From positions 7,378,001-7,442,000 of the forward strand of contig NZ_CP063808.1 in the NCBI RefSeq assembly GCF_018128905.1: DNA of 64,000 nt, read 5' to 3'. Position 1 is the first letter of the stretch. The number at the start of each line of letters is the position of its first letter. Source of the DNA: Streptomyces sp. A2-16 (GTDB lineage Bacteria; Actinomycetota; Actinomycetes; Streptomycetales; Streptomycetaceae). Positions 20,421 through 28,815 of the stretch are shown in pieces. The notes under the pieces are model-generated. The model made no database searches and was not told the DNA's origin. It saw only the letters and a list, made by a program, of their open reading frames with translations. The translations under genes were made by a program, and so were the position numbers.

Positions 20421-21857
20421 CTACTTCGGACTGTCGTCCTCGCCGATGTGGTGCACTCGGACCAGGTTCGTCGAGCCGGACACCCCGGGCGGGGAGCCGG
20501 CCGTGATCACGACCACGTCGCCCTTCTCGCAGCGGCCGTACCGCAGCAGCAGCTCGTCCACCTGGTCGACCATCGCGTCCGTGGAGTCGACCTGCGGGCC
20601 GAGGAAGGTCTCCACGCCCCACGTCAGGCTGAGCTGCGAGCGTGTCGCCGGCTCCGGGGTGAAGGCCAGCAGGGGGATCGGGGACCGGTATCGCGACAAC
20701 CGCTTCACCGTGTCGCCGCTCTGCGTGAAGGCGACCAGGAACTTCGCGCCGAGGAAGTCGCCCATCTCCGCAGCCGCCCGGGCGACCGCACCGCCCTGGG
20801 TCCGCGGCTTGTTGCGTTCCGTCAGCGGCGGCAGTCCCTTCGCGAGGATGTCCTCCTCCGCCGCCTCGACGATCTTCGCCATCGTCCGGACGGTCTCGAT
20901 CGCGTACTTGCCGACGCTCGTCTCGCCCGACAGCATCACCGCGTCCGTGCCGTCGATGACCGCGTTGGCCACGTCGGACGCCTCCGCCCTCGTCGGACGC
21001 GAGTTCTCGATCATCGAGTCGAGCATCTGGGTGGCGACGATCACCGGCTTCGCGTTCCGCTTGGCCAGTTTGATCGCGCGCTTCTGGACGATCGGCACCT
21101 GCTCCAGCGGCATCTCCACGCCCAGGTCACCGCGCGCGACCATGATGCCGTCGAAGGCGGCGACGATGTCGTCGATGGCCTCGACGGCCTGCGGCTTCTC
21201 CACCTTGGCGATCACGGGGAGCCGGCGTCCCACGGAGTCCATGATCCGGTGGACGGCTTCGATGTCCCGGCCGGAGCGGACGAAGGACAGGGCGATCACG
21301 TCGAAGCCCATGCGCAGCGCCCAGCGCAGGTCCTCCTCGTCCTTCTCGGAGAGGGCGGGGACCGAGACCGCGACCCCGGGCAGGTTGAGGCCCTTGTGGT
21401 CCGAGACCATGCCGCCCTCGATCACTCGGGTGTGGACCCGGGGGCCCTCCACGGAGGTGACCTCCAGACAGACCTTGCCGTCGTCGACGAGGATGCGCTC
21501 GCCCGTGGTGACATCCGTGGCGAGTCCGGCGTACGTCGTTCCGCAGGAGCGCTGGTCGCCCTCGGCGCCCTCTTCCACCGTGATGGTGAAGGTGTCGCCG
21601 CGTTCAAGGAGTACGGGTCCTTCGGTGAAGTGGCCGAGGCGGATCTTCGGGCCCTGAAGGTCGGCGAGGAGGCCGACGCTGCGGCCGGACTCGTCGGAGG
21701 CCTTGCGGACGCGGTGGTACCGCTCCTCGTGCTCGGCGTAGCTGCCGTGGCTGAGGTTGAAGCGGGCTACGTCCATTCCGGCGTCGACGAGGTCTTTGAT
21801 CTGGTCGTACGAGTCGGTGGCGGGGCCCAGGGTGCAGACGATCTTTGCTCGGCGCAT
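20421..21857 (-). CDS. pyk: Pyruvate kinase
   Basis: A 478-residue glycolytic enzyme making pyruvate and ATP from phosphoenolpyruvate and ADP. The N-terminus MRRAKIVCTLGPATDSYDQI, GMDVARFNLSHGSY, LLADLQGPKIRLG, the catalytic-lysine segment PVIAKVEKPQAVEAIDDI, the metal/phosphate segment GIMVARGDLGVEMPLEQV and IVATQMLDSMIENSRPTRAE are all intact. The C-terminal allosteric domain is present at normal length. ATG 21857 is followed by the standard start of the family. It stands alone; its stop lies seven bases from the convergent HTH-LAGLIDADG gene. Confidence 0.97.
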   Translation of the reverse strand: MRRAKIVCTLGPATDSYDQIKDLVDAGMDVARFNLSHGSYAEHEERYHRVRKASDESGRSVGLLADLQGPKIRLGHFTEGPVLLERGDTFTITVEEGAEGDQRSCGTTYAGLATDVTTGERILVDDGKVCLEVTSVEGPRVHTRVIEGGMVSDHKGLNLPGVAVSVPALSEKDEEDLRWALRMGFDVIALSFVRSGRDIEAVHRIMDSVGRRLPVIAKVEKPQAVEAIDDIVAAFDGIMVARGDLGVEMPLEQVPIVQKRAIKLAKRNAKPVIVATQMLDSMIENSRPTRAEASDVANAVIDGTDAVMLSGETSVGKYAIETVRTMAKIVEAAEEDILAKGLPPLTERNKPRTQGGAVARAAAEMGDFLGAKFLVAFTQSGDTVKRLSRYRSPIPLLAFTPEPATRSQLSLTWGVETFLGPQVDSTDAMVDQVDELLLRYGRCEKGDVVVITAGSPPGVSGSTNLVRVHHIGEDDSPK

Positions 21858-22001
21858 GTTTCGACCCTAGACCTTACCGATGGGTAGGGAATTGGACGGG
21901 TATGACGACTCAACAACCTTTGAGTGAAGGGCTGTTGACAAGGGTTGAAGTGTGCGGCACTCCGCTCCGATGAGCATTTCGGGTGCAAATTCCGCGCTCG
22001 C

Positions 22002-22694
22002 TCACAGCCTGGGCGGTGCCATGGTGAAGCGTGCGTTGACCTGGGCGTTGACGTGCTGGCGTTGTGGTTCGAGGTCGAGGGGGGTGGCCGCGTCGGCTGC
22101 GGCCTCGTAGGCCATGGAGCGTGCGCGGCTGGCCTTGCCGACGAAGCGGGGTTCGGGGTCCTCGGCGCCGATGTCGGCGAGTTCGACGAGGGCCGCGAGA
22201 GATGTGCCCAGCGCTTCCGCGTACTCCCTGGCTCGCTGGACCGCTTCGCGTACCGCCTGTTGCCGGGCTTCCCGGTAGGCGGGTGAGTCCGGGCGCAGGG
22301 CCCACCAGGGGCCGTCGACCCTCGTCAACTCCAGGTCGGCCAGCCGGGTCGTGAGTTCACCCAGTGCGGTGAAGTCGGTCAGCTCGGCGGTGATGTGGAC
22401 GCGGCCGTGGTAGGCGTGGACGCGTTCGCCGCGGCCGTGTTCCTTGAGTTCGGGGGTGACGGAGAAGGAGCCGGTCTCCAGGTGTTCGACGGCGTCTCCG
22501 TAGGACTTGAGGAGGTCCAGGACGCTCGCGTTGCGGCGGGTGAGGTCGTCGAGGGCGGTGCGGCGGTCCTTGCCGCGGGCGGCGACGGTGACGCCGATGC
22601 GGGCGATCTCGGGGTCGACTTCGAGGTGGGCTTCACCGCGGACGGCGATGCGGGGCGCGTCGGGGGTGCCGTAGGGAACGGAGTCGGTGGCCAT
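22002..22694 (-). CDS. SIMPL domain-containing protein
   Basis: A 230-residue SIMPL (DUF541) protein, a fold shared with BP26/OMP28-type proteins of unclear biochemical role. The start ATG 22694 gives MATDSVPYGTPDAPRIAVRG; an earlier TTG/GTG region would add residues without family similarity. Family traits are GEAHLEVDPEIARIGVTVAA near the start, the alternating strand/helix pattern, and REARQQAVREAVQRAREYAE AL toward the C-terminus. No signal peptide is visible, so it appears cytoplasmic, unlike many Gram-negative members. It is divergent from the 5'-nucleotidase gene. Confidence 0.85.
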   Translation of the reverse strand: MATDSVPYGTPDAPRIAVRGEAHLEVDPEIARIGVTVAARGKDRRTALDDLTRRNASVLDLLKSYGDAVEHLETGSFSVTPELKEHGRGERVHAYHGRVHITAELTDFTALGELTTRLADLELTRVDGPWWALRPDSPAYREARQQAVREAVQRAREYAEALGTSLAALVELADIGAEDPEPRFVGKASRARSMAYEAAADAATPLDLEPQRQHVNAQVNARFTMAPPRL

Positions 22695-22820
22695 ACGCCC
22701 CACTGTGTCAGTTCTCACGGGTGGGGTCATCAGATCGAAACCTGCGGGGACTGTTGCGGTTCGACATGTGCGGGTCAGAATCTACGCGCGTTGTTGACCG
22801 TTCCCCGAGGAGATCAAGAG

Positions 22821-24620
22821 ATGGCCTTGAACCGCAGGAAGTTCCTGGAGAAGTCCGCCGTGACCGGAGCGGGGGTCGCGCTGGCGGGTGCCGTGGGGGC
22901 TCCTGCCGCGCAGGCCGCGGAGAGCGGGAGGAAGCCCGTGAAGCGGTACTCGCTGACGGTGATGGGCACCACGGACCTGCACGGTCATGTCTTCAACTGG
23001 GACTACTTCAAGGACGCGGAGTACAAGGACTCGGCGGGCAACGCGCAGGGCCTGTCGCGGATCTCGACGCTGGTGAACCAGGTCCGTGCGGAGAAGGGCC
23101 GCTGCAACACGCTGCTTCTCGACGCGGGCGACACGATCCAGGGCACTCCGCTGACGTACTACTACGCGAAGGTCGACCCGATCACCGCCAAGGGCGGTCC
23201 CGTCCACCCGATGGCCGCGGCGATGAACGCCATCGGGTACGACGCCGTGGCGCTGGGCAACCACGAGTTCAACTACGGCATCGAGACGCTGCGGAAGTTC
23301 GAGGAGCAGTGCGACTTCCCGCTCCTTGGCGCCAACGCGCTGGACGCGAAGACGCTGAAGCCCGCGTTCCCGCCGTATTTCATCAAGAAGTTCCATGTGA
23401 AGGGCGCGCCGCCGGTGAAGGTGGCGGTGCTGGGTCTGACGAACCCGGGTATCGCGATCTGGGACAAGGCCTATGTCCAGGGGAAGTTGACGTTCCCGGG
23501 TCTTGAGGAGCAGGCCGCGAAGTGGGTGCCGAAGCTGCGGTCGATGGGTGCGGACGTCGTGGTGGTGTCGGCGCACTCGGGTTCCTCGGGCACGTCGTCC
23601 TACGGTGACCAGCTGCCGTACGTCGAGAACTCCGCGGCGCTGGTGGCACAGCAGGTGCCGGGGATCGACGCGATCCTGGTCGGGCACGCGCACGTGGAGA
23701 TCCCGGAGCTGAAGGTCACCAACACGAAGACCGGGAAGACGGTCGTGCTGTCGGAGCCGCTGGCGTACGCGGAGCGGCTGTCGCTGTTCGACATCGAGCT
23801 GGTTCTCGAGAAGGGCCGCTGGTCGGTCGAGTCGGTGTCGTCGAAGGTGCTGAACTCGAACTCGGTCGCCGACGATCCGAAGATCACCAAGCTGCTGAAG
23901 GCCGATCACGACGTGGTCGTGCAGTACGTGAACCAGGTGGTCGGTACGGCGACGCAGAAGCTGACGACGGTCGAGGCGCGGTACAAGGACGCCCCGATCA
24001 TCGACCTGATCACGAAGGTCCAGGAGGACGTGGTGAGGGCGGCGCTGGCGAGCACCGAGTACGCCTCGCTGCCGGTGATCGCGCAGGCCTCGCCGTTCTC
24101 CCGCACCTCGGAGATCCCGGCCGGGGATGTGACGATCCGGGATCTGTCGAGCCTGTACGTGTACGACAACACGCTGGTCGCGAAGCTGCTGACGGGTGCG
24201 CAGATCAGGGCGTACCTGGAGTACTCGGCGGAGTACTTCGTGCGGACGGCGGCGGGTGCGGCGGTGGACGTGGAGAAGCTGACGAACGCGGGCAACCGTC
24301 CGGACTACAACTACGACTACGTGTCGGGGCTGTCCTACGACATCGACATCGCGCAGGCTGCCGGTTCACGGATCAAGAACCTCACCTACAACGGTGCCGC
24401 GCTGGACGACGCGCAGAAGTTCGTGTTCGCGGTGAACAACTACCGGGCGAACGGCGGCGGTGCGTTCCCGCACGTGGCCTCCGCCACCGAGCTGTGGTCG
24501 GAGTCGACGGAGATCCGTACGCGGATCGCGGAGTGGGTGACCGCGAAGGGTGTGCTGGACCCGAAGGACTTCGCGTCGGTGGACTGGAAGCTCACGCGTG
24601 AGGGCACGCCTGTCTTCTAG
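22821..24620 (+). CDS. Tat-exported 5'-nucleotidase / 2',3'-cyclic phosphodiesterase family enzyme
   Basis: A 599-residue calcineurin-like phosphoesterase of the UshA/5'-nucleotidase family. ATG 22821 follows GAGGAG. A twin-arginine signal (NRRKFLEKSAVTGAG, then an Ala-rich core ending AAQAA near residue 34) sends it out folded. The metal-binding motifs are complete: GTTDLHGH, DAGDTIQGTP, GNHEFNYG, VVSAHSGS and LVGHAHVE. The C-terminal 5'-nucleotidase substrate domain begins about residue 370 (NQVVGTATQKL, IAQASPFSRTSEIPAG). It probably dephosphorylates extracellular nucleotides for phosphate and nucleoside salvage. Its stop codon overlaps that of the convergent SGNH hydrolase within TCTAGA. 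I saw no PHO box. Confidence 0.93.
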   Translation: MALNRRKFLEKSAVTGAGVALAGAVGAPAAQAAESGRKPVKRYSLTVMGTTDLHGHVFNWDYFKDAEYKDSAGNAQGLSRISTLVNQVRAEKGRCNTLLLDAGDTIQGTPLTYYYAKVDPITAKGGPVHPMAAAMNAIGYDAVALGNHEFNYGIETLRKFEEQCDFPLLGANALDAKTLKPAFPPYFIKKFHVKGAPPVKVAVLGLTNPGIAIWDKAYVQGKLTFPGLEEQAAKWVPKLRSMGADVVVVSAHSGSSGTSSYGDQLPYVENSAALVAQQVPGIDAILVGHAHVEIPELKVTNTKTGKTVVLSEPLAYAERLSLFDIELVLEKGRWSVESVSSKVLNSNSVADDPKITKLLKADHDVVVQYVNQVVGTATQKLTTVEARYKDAPIIDLITKVQEDVVRAALASTEYASLPVIAQASPFSRTSEIPAGDVTIRDLSSLYVYDNTLVAKLLTGAQIRAYLEYSAEYFVRTAAGAAVDVEKLTNAGNRPDYNYDYVSGLSYDIDIAQAAGSRIKNLTYNGAALDDAQKFVFAVNNYRANGGGAFPHVASATELWSESTEIRTRIAEWVTAKGVLDPKDFASVDWKLTREGTPVF

Positions 24621-25765
24621 AGGTCCAGGAGGGTCACGTCCACGGCGTCGGCGATGGCTTTCGCGCCGGCGTCGTTGACGTGGAGGCCGTCGCCGGCGTT
24701 GTAGTCGGGGCGGATCCGGTCGGGTTCGTCCGGGTCGGCGACGGCGGCGGCCACGTCCACGATCCCGTCGAAGGGATGGTCGTCGCCGAGCAGCCAGGTG
24801 TTGACCTCGGCGCGCACGGCCTGGCCGCGCGGGGTGTCGTAGCCCTCGTGGACGGTGCCCTTGTAGGGGCCGATGGTGGAGCCGATGACGGTGAGTCCTG
24901 CCGTGTGGAGGCGGTCGGCGAGGGTGGTGAGGCCGGCCTTGAACTCGGCGGCCGTGGGGCCTTCGGCGGGTTCCGGGTGGGCGAAGTGGCCGGGCAGGCC
25001 GAGGTCGTTGAGTCCGATGTGGACGAGGACGTGGCTGACGCCGGGGACGGCGAGGACGTCGTGGTCGACGCGGGCGAGGAGGTGCTCGCCGATCTCGTCG
25101 GTGAGGAGCCGGTTGCCGGAGATGCCGGCGTTGACGATCCAGCCGTTGGGGAGTCGGCGGCTGAGCTGTCCGGGGAAGCTGTTGTCGGTGCCGGGGGTGG
25201 TGGCGGCGCCCTCGATCCAGGAGTCGCCGAAGGCGACGGCGATGCGGGTGCCGGCCGGGGCGAGGACGTCGACGCCGGCGAGGAGGTGGCCGGTGGCGAA
25301 CTCCTCGGGGTTGTCGAGTACGGCGGCGGACAGCTGGTCGCCGGGGACGGCGTATCCGGTGTCGTAGGGCATGGCGGTGAAGGTGGTGGGTCCGGTGTCG
25401 CCCGGCAGGTAGAGGCTCACCGAGAGTTCTTCTCCGGCCGTCGCGGGCAGTTCGACGGGGTCGCTGACGGTCTCCTGGCCTGCGGGGATGGTGATGGTGG
25501 GTGCGCCGGAGAAGTGGAGCGGGGTGTCGCTGCCGGGGTCGATGCCGCTGCCCTTGGTGCGCAGGGCGAGGTGGGCGCCGCCGATCTCCAGGGGCTCGGT
25601 GCCGTAGCGGTTGGTGAGGCGCACGCGGACCGCTTCGCCGCCGCCTGCCAGGCGCAGGGACTGGCGGACGGTCTGGTCGGCGAAGCCGCGGGACTCGAAG
25701 AGGGCGAGGCGTTCGTGGGGGCTGATGGCGGCGGCACGGTGGGCGGCGGTCCAGGTGGTCGTCAT
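24617..25765 (-). CDS. SGNH/GDSL-family hydrolase
   Basis: A 382-residue esterase-like protein. The N-terminal ~170 residues are a beta-rich domain. The catalytic SGNH domain follows with block I VAFGDSWIEG (nucleophile Ser), block II GISGNRLL, block III HIGLNDLG and block V DGLHVNDAG (Asp/His). ATG 25765 (MTTTWTAAHRAAA) is chosen; the upstream in-frame extension is low-complexity Arg/Pro. No signal peptide is apparent, so it is probably intracellular. The substrate is unknown: rhamnogalacturonan acetylesterases and lipases share this fold. It is convergent with the nucleotidase. Confidence 0.88.
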   Translation of the reverse strand: MTTTWTAAHRAAAISPHERLALFESRGFADQTVRQSLRLAGGGEAVRVRLTNRYGTEPLEIGGAHLALRTKGSGIDPGSDTPLHFSGAPTITIPAGQETVSDPVELPATAGEELSVSLYLPGDTGPTTFTAMPYDTGYAVPGDQLSAAVLDNPEEFATGHLLAGVDVLAPAGTRIAVAFGDSWIEGAATTPGTDNSFPGQLSRRLPNGWIVNAGISGNRLLTDEIGEHLLARVDHDVLAVPGVSHVLVHIGLNDLGLPGHFAHPEPAEGPTAAEFKAGLTTLADRLHTAGLTVIGSTIGPYKGTVHEGYDTPRGQAVRAEVNTWLLGDDHPFDGIVDVAAAVADPDEPDRIRPDYNAGDGLHVNDAGAKAIADAVDVTLLDL

Positions 25766-25886
25766 GTCGGGGCCAACCGGCCCGGTGCCCGGGTTCTTCC
25801 GCCGTCGCCGGTTTTCTTGCTGTCCCGGTTCTTTCACCGCCGCCGCTTTCCCGGCGTCCCCCGCCTGCCCGCGCCGTTGCCGTTTC

Positions 25887-27308
25887 CTACCGTCCTTCGA
25901 CCAGCGGTGTCAGCACGGGGGCCTGGCGGGCGGACGGGATCTGCGGCCGGGGTTCCAGTCCGAAGGTGGTGAAGGCCGTGCGGGTGGGGAGGGGGTAGGC
26001 GTCCTTGCCGGTGACGGTGTTGAGGATGGTGGCGCTGCGCCAGGCGGCGAGGCCGAGGTCGGGGGTGCCGACGCCGTGGGTGTGGCGTTCGGCGTTCTGG
26101 ACGTACACGTGGCAGTCGGCGCCGGTGACGGACGGGTCGAGGACGAGACGGAAGTGTTCGTCGACGCGGGGGCGTTCGCGGCTGTCGCGGCGCAGGTAGG
26201 GGTCGAGCCCGGCGAGGACGCGGTCGAGGGGGCGTTCGCGGTAGCCGGTGGCGAGGACGACGGCGTCGGTGGTGAGCCGGGAGCGGCTGCCCTGCTGGAC
26301 GTGTTCGAGGTGCAGCTCGATCTTGGTCGTCGCGATGCGGCCGGCGGTGCGGACGCGGACACCCGGGGTGAGGACGGCGTCGGGCCAGCCGCCGTGCAGG
26401 GTGCGGCGGTAGAGCTCGTCGTGGATGTCGGCGATGGTGTCGGCGTCGATGCCGCGGTGGAGCTGCCACTGGGTGGCGCCGAGGCGGTCGCGGACGCTTT
26501 CGGACAGGGCGTGGAAGTAGCGGGTGTAGTCGGGGGTGAAGTGTTCGAGGCCGAGCCTGGAGTACTCCATGGGCGCGAAGGCTTCGGTGCGGCCCAGCCA
26601 GTGGAGTCCCTCGCGGCCGCAGGGGCGGTTGCGGAGGAGGTCGAGGAAGACCTCCGCGCCGGACTGTCCCGAGCCGACGACGGTGACATGGTCGGCGGCG
26701 AGGAGGCCGGTGCGGTGGGCGAGGTAGTCGGCGGCGTGGACGACGGGCACGCCGGGGGCCTCGACGAGGGGCTTGAGGGGCTCGGGGACGTAGGGCTCGG
26801 TGCCGATGCCGAGGACGATGTTCTTGGTGTACGTCCGCCCCAGCGCCTCGGCCTCGCCGTCGGTGTCGAGCTGGGTGAAGTCGACCTCGAAGACGTCGCG
26901 TTCGGGGTTGAAGCGAACGGCGTCGACCTGGTGGCGGAAGTGGAGCCCGGGGAGGTTCTCGGCGACCCAGCGGCAGTAGGCGTCGTATTCGGCGCGCTGG
27001 ATGTGGAAGCGCTCGGCGAAGTAGAAGGGGAAGAGGCGCTCGCGGGTCTTGAGGTAGTTGAGGAAGGTCCACTGGCTGGCGGGGTCGGCGAGGGTCACCA
27101 GGTCGGCGAGGAACGGCACTTGGATGGTGGCGCCGTCGATGAGGAGACCGGGGTGCCAGTCGAAGGCGGGGCGTTGTTCGTAGAAGACGGCGTCGAGCGT
27201 GGTGAGCGGCTGGGCGAGGGCGGCGAGGGAGAGGTTGAAGGGGCCGATGCCGATGCCGACGAGGTCACGGGGTGCGTCGGGCTCGTGGTGTGGGGGGTGG
27301 GGGTTCAT
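25887..27308 (-). CDS. Lysine/ornithine N-monooxygenase (siderophore hydroxylase)
   Basis: A 473-residue flavin-dependent N-hydroxylase of the IucD/SidA/PvdA family, which hydroxylates a terminal amine (lysine, ornithine or a derived diamine) as the first step to hydroxamate siderophores. Motifs: FAD-binding GIGIGPFNLSLAAL (about 18-31), substrate region IQVPFLADLVTLADP, NADPH-binding VVGSGQSGAEVFLDLLRNRP, and the late ATGYRERPLD. ATG 27308 overlaps the decarboxylase stop by four bases, so the two genes form a coupled pair like desA-desB of desferrioxamine synthesis. The acyltransferase and NIS synthetase genes of such clusters are not adjacent. No DmdR/iron box was found just upstream of the pair. 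Confidence 0.92.
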   Translation of the reverse strand: MNPHPPHHEPDAPRDLVGIGIGPFNLSLAALAQPLTTLDAVFYEQRPAFDWHPGLLIDGATIQVPFLADLVTLADPASQWTFLNYLKTRERLFPFYFAERFHIQRAEYDAYCRWVAENLPGLHFRHQVDAVRFNPERDVFEVDFTQLDTDGEAEALGRTYTKNIVLGIGTEPYVPEPLKPLVEAPGVPVVHAADYLAHRTGLLAADHVTVVGSGQSGAEVFLDLLRNRPCGREGLHWLGRTEAFAPMEYSRLGLEHFTPDYTRYFHALSESVRDRLGATQWQLHRGIDADTIADIHDELYRRTLHGGWPDAVLTPGVRVRTAGRIATTKIELHLEHVQQGSRSRLTTDAVVLATGYRERPLDRVLAGLDPYLRRDSRERPRVDEHFRLVLDPSVTGADCHVYVQNAERHTHGVGTPDLGLAAWRSATILNTVTGKDAYPLPTRTAFTTFGLEPRPQIPSARQAPVLTPLVEGR

Positions 27309-28699
27309 CGGGGGGTGGTTCCTTCCACGAGGTGCAGGAGTCCGGCGAGGTCGGCCGGCCGGGTGGTGGGGTTGAGGAGGGTGGCCTTGAGCCAGAGTCG
27401 GCCGTCGGCGCGGGCCCGGCCGAGCACGGCCCGCCCGTCTTCGAGGAGTTGTCGGCGTACGGCGGCCACTGCGTCGTCGGTGGCGCCCGCGGGGCGAAAC
27501 AGGACCGTGCTGATGGTGGGCGGGGCGTGGAGGTCGAAGCCGGGGTGGTCGTCGACGGCTTTCGCGAACTCCCTTGCCTGTTCGCAGACTTGGTCGACGA
27601 GTGCGGCAAGTCCTGTGCGGCCCAGGGTTCTCAGCGTGACGGCGATCTTCAGGACGTCGGGGCGGCGGGTCGTGCGCAGGGAGCGGCCGAGGAGGTCGGG
27701 GAGGCCGGCCTCGGTGTCGTCGTCGGCGTTGAGGTAGTCGGCGCGCTGGTGGAGGGCGGCGAGGTCGTTCTTGTCGCGTACGGCGAGAAGGCCTGCGGCG
27801 ACCGGCTGCCAGCCGAGTTTGTGCAGGTCGAGGGTGACGGTGTCGGCGACGCTCAGGCCGGTGAGCCTGGCTCTGTGCCGTGCGCTGAAGAGGAGTCCTG
27901 CGCCGTAGGCCGCGTCGATGTGCAGCCGTGCGCCGCGCTGTGCGCACAGGGCGGCGATCTCGGGGAGGGGGTCGATCAGGCCGGCGTCGGTGGTGCCTGC
28001 GGTCGCGGCGACGACCGACGGTCCGTGCAGGGCCGTGTCGAGGGTGGCGGGGTCGAGGGTGCCGTGGGGGGTGGGGACGATCACCGGCTCGGGCAGGCCG
28101 AGGAGCCAGGCGGCCCTTGGGAGGGAGTGGTGGGCGTTCTCGCCGCAGACGAGGCGGACGCCGGGGCCATGTGTCTCTCTGGCCAGGAGGAGGGCGAGTT
28201 GGTTGGACTCCGTGCCACCGGTCGTGACCAAGGCGTCGGGTCCGTGGGGGCTGGTCGCGCAGTTTCCCGCGCCCCTGGGTGGGTCCGGATAGACCTCGTT
28301 TGCAAGTGTCCCTGTCACCAGTGACTCCAGCTCCGATGCCGCCGGGGCCTGGTCCCAGGAGTCCAGGGACGGGTTGAGCACGGAAGCGGCCAGGTCTGCC
28401 GCTGCGGCCACCGCGAGAGGCGGGCAGTGGAGGTGGGCCGCGCAGAAGGGGTCCGCCGGGTCCGCGGAGCCTTCCGCCAGGGCGCGCACCAGGTGCCGTA
28501 GGGCCTCCGGATCGCCCTCGTCCGGGAGTACGTCTCCCAGCGCGGCCCGTACTCGCGCTGCCACCTCGGAAGGGCCGCCCGCCGGGAGTGGGCCCCCTCG
28601 CGCCCGCGCCCCCTCCTCCAGTGCCTCCAGGACAGTGTCGAGCAGTGGGCGCAGCACATCGCGGCCTTCGGGGCCCGAGGCCAGGGGCGGCGTGTGCAT
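27305..28699 (-). CDS. PLP-dependent decarboxylase (DesA/DDC-like) with a repeat-encoded insertion
   Basis: A 464-residue group II pyridoxal-phosphate decarboxylase (lysine, 2,4-diaminobutyrate or aromatic type). Motifs: HLHCPPLAVAAAADL, TTGGTESNQLALLLARE, the Asp-containing LHIDAAYGAG, and VTLDLHKLGWQP with the PLP lysine at about residue 294. It is coupled to an N-hydroxylase, which suggests it makes a diamine such as cadaverine or putrescine for a siderophore. Residues about 138-154 (DPPRGAGNCATSPHGP) are encoded by a dispersed intergenic repeat that lies in frame immediately before the conserved TTGGTESN block. Relatives normally run straight from a short EVYP-like segment into this block, so the insert may affect activity. 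Confidence 0.9.
   Translation of the reverse strand: MHTPPLASGPEGRDVLRPLLDTVLEALEEGARARGGPLPAGGPSEVAARVRAALGDVLPDEGDPEALRHLVRALAEGSADPADPFCAAHLHCPPLAVAAAADLAASVLNPSLDSWDQAPAASELESLVTGTLANEVYPDPPRGAGNCATSPHGPDALVTTGGTESNQLALLLARETHGPGVRLVCGENAHHSLPRAAWLLGLPEPVIVPTPHGTLDPATLDTALHGPSVVAATAGTTDAGLIDPLPEIAALCAQRGARLHIDAAYGAGLLFSARHRARLTGLSVADTVTLDLHKLGWQPVAAGLLAVRDKNDLAALHQRADYLNADDDTEAGLPDLLGRSLRTTRRPDVLKIAVTLRTLGRTGLAALVDQVCEQAREFAKAVDDHPGFDLHAPPTISTVLFRPAGATDDAVAAVRRQLLEDGRAVLGRARADGRLWLKATLLNPTTRPADLAGLLHLVEGTTPR
28238..28287. repeat. Dispersed intergenic repeat copy inside the decarboxylase gene
   Basis: GGGTCCGTGGGGGCTGGTCG followed by CGCAGTTTCCCGCGCCCCTG matches the repeat at 5290-5440 (there GGGTCCGTCGTGGCTGRTCG then CGCAGTTCCCCGCGCCCCTG) with only a few changes. 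It lies entirely in coding sequence and keeps the frame open on the minus strand. Confidence 0.8.
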
Positions 28700-28815
28700 C
28701 GTCGACCTCCGGGGGCGCTGGGGGTTTCCAGCTTGGACGCGGTTGCCGCGGCGCGCCCGGAGAGTTCAACGATCCTGACCCGAAAGGGGGTACTCCCGTG
28801 CGGGGAAAACCCGCT

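Noticed and set aside
28700..28815. Iron box upstream of the siderophore-type decarboxylase
   Set aside because: No stretch resembling TTAGGTTAGGCTAACCTAA was found in this gap.
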